64,000 nucleotides of DNA from Paenibacillus illinoisensis NBRC 15959 (GTDB taxonomy: Bacteria > Bacillota > Bacilli > Paenibacillales > Paenibacillaceae). Within the stretch, counting starts at the first letter, position 1. Each line of letters begins with the position of its first letter. A program made the position numbers and the translations under genes. Shown piece by piece: positions 63,466 through 64,000 of the stretch. Below the pieces are notes generated by a model that worked only from the letters and a program-made list of their open reading frames with translations, was not told where the DNA came from and did not search any database. Location of the stretch: assembly GCF_004000925.1 (NCBI RefSeq), contig NZ_BIME01000007.1, positions 248,001 to 312,000 on the forward strand, given 5' to 3'.

Positions 63466-64000
63466 TTAATTCGTTATGAGTATGCCGCTGTCTTTGACAA
63501 ATTGAAGTGCCTGCTCCAATTGGTCCCGATCCTGGACCAGCGCGAGCCGGACATATCCTTCACCGGAAGGGCCAAATGCACTTCCAGGTGTCACGATGAC
63601 GCCTGCCTGGCTGACCAGATCCATGGCGAATTGCTCCGAACTGTCATAATGAGCCGGGATCCGAGTCCAGATAAACATGGTGGCATCGGGCTTCGTTATT
63701 TCCCATCCGAGTCTGCTGAAGCCTTGGCACAGAATATCCCGACGTTCCTCATAGATGGCCCGGACCCGGTCTACGTCACTCTGATCCCCGGTAATGGCGG
63801 CAATGGCTGCCTTCTGAATCGGGAGGAACATACCGTAATCCATGTTGGATTTCAGCTTTTTCAACATGGATACTACAGCTGCATTGCCCATGCAAAATCC
63901 GATTCGAGCCCCGGCGAGTCCGTACGTTTTGGATAGGGAATTGAATTCAACGCCGACATCCATGGCACCAGGGAAGGCCAGAAAGCTCCCGCATGATTTC
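63466..64000 (-). CDS. Class I/II PLP aminotransferase, C-terminal part (5' end outside window)
   Basis: The last 177 codons of an aminotransferase; the reading frame remains open to the window edge, so the ATG at 63963 is not a real start (KSCGSFLAFPGAMDVGVEF continues upstream). The PLP-binding Lys is in NSLSKTYGLAGARIGF, a signature close to that of LL-diaminopimelate and aspartate aminotransferases. The late segment GVIVTPGSAFGPSGEGYVRLALV carries the substrate-carboxylate Arg. The exact substrate (lysine/DAP or methionine pathway) cannot be set without the N-terminus. Confidence 0.88.
   Translation of the reverse strand, partial: KSCGSFLAFPGAMDVGVEFNSLSKTYGLAGARIGFCMGNAAVVSMLKKLKSNMDYGMFLPIQKAAIAAITGDQSDVDRVRAIYEERRDILCQGFSRLGWEITKPDATMFIWTRIPAHYDSSEQFAMDLVSQAGVIVTPGSAFGPSGEGYVRLALVQDRDQLEQALQFVKDSGILITN

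Noticed and set aside
63963..63963. ATG start of the aminotransferase inside the window
   Set aside because: The frame stays open to the window edge with family-like residues (SFLAFPGA) upstream, so the gene is truncated by the window.

Overview
The window looks like chromosomal DNA of a Gram-positive, spore-forming Firmicute, most probably Paenibacillus or a close relative. The reasons are strong AGGAGG ribosome-binding sites with frequent TTG and GTG starts, LicT/BglP-type beta-glucoside control, secreted proteins carrying copper-amine-oxidase-like stalk domains, a collagen-like surface protein, an ECF sigma factor paired with a DUF4179 anti-sigma, and a CcpA-like cre site. The genus is inferred from gene content, not from a marker gene. 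I found no rRNA, tRNA, CRISPR array, insertion sequence or prophage. Both edges cut a gene: a lipoprotein on the left and an aminotransferase on the right.

Layout. 0-2.7 kb: lipoprotein fragment, GAF-LuxR regulator and SUFU-domain protein on the minus strand, then a small plus-strand ORF. 2.7-9.1 kb: a beta-glucoside utilisation locus with two tandem GH1 6-phospho-beta-glucosidases, a LicT antiterminator and a BglP-type PTS permease, with three ribonucleic antiterminator (RAT) sites overlapping terminators. 9.2-23.6 kb: LysR regulator, ankyrin protein with an NCS2 permease, PilZ protein, a run of HEAT, SMI1/KNR4 and uncharacterised proteins, the ECF sigma/anti-sigma pair, a chemoreceptor, a second ankyrin protein and small enzymes. 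23.8-31.8 kb: alkaline phosphatase and a secreted beta-propeller protein, each behind a four-repeat Pho-box-like promoter, flanking an AbgT transporter, M20 amidohydrolase and regulator cluster. 31.9-44.6 kb: SDR/LysR divergent pair, Hsp20, a fourth RAT controlling a Sde182-like lipoprotein, a TetR-controlled MFS exporter, an RsbQ hydrolase paired with a PAS-GGDEF protein, a parallel beta-helix lipoprotein and a DUF2625 protein. 44.7-64 kb: MFS exporter, calcium-type P-ATPase, hybrid-cluster protein, a PTS-like permease with a degenerate EIIB, the collagen-like protein, a lone UppS, an SDR/TetR pair, a CueP metal-binding protein, Fur-regulated siderophore uptake, a chemoreceptor and an aminotransferase fragment.

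How the parts work together. LicT should read beta-glucoside flux through BglP and open the terminators in front of the GH1 genes and bglP. The same kind of site, 27 kb downstream, should bring a cellulose-binding-type lipoprotein under the same control, together with a cre site lying on its -35 element. The phosphatase and the propeller protein should respond together to phosphate starvation. The ferric-siderophore binding protein and the fused double permease form one Fur-controlled operon without an ATPase gene. Many isolated genes of SUFU, SUKH, ankyrin, HEAT and YwqG type resemble the immunity proteins of polymorphic-toxin systems, but no toxin is visible here.
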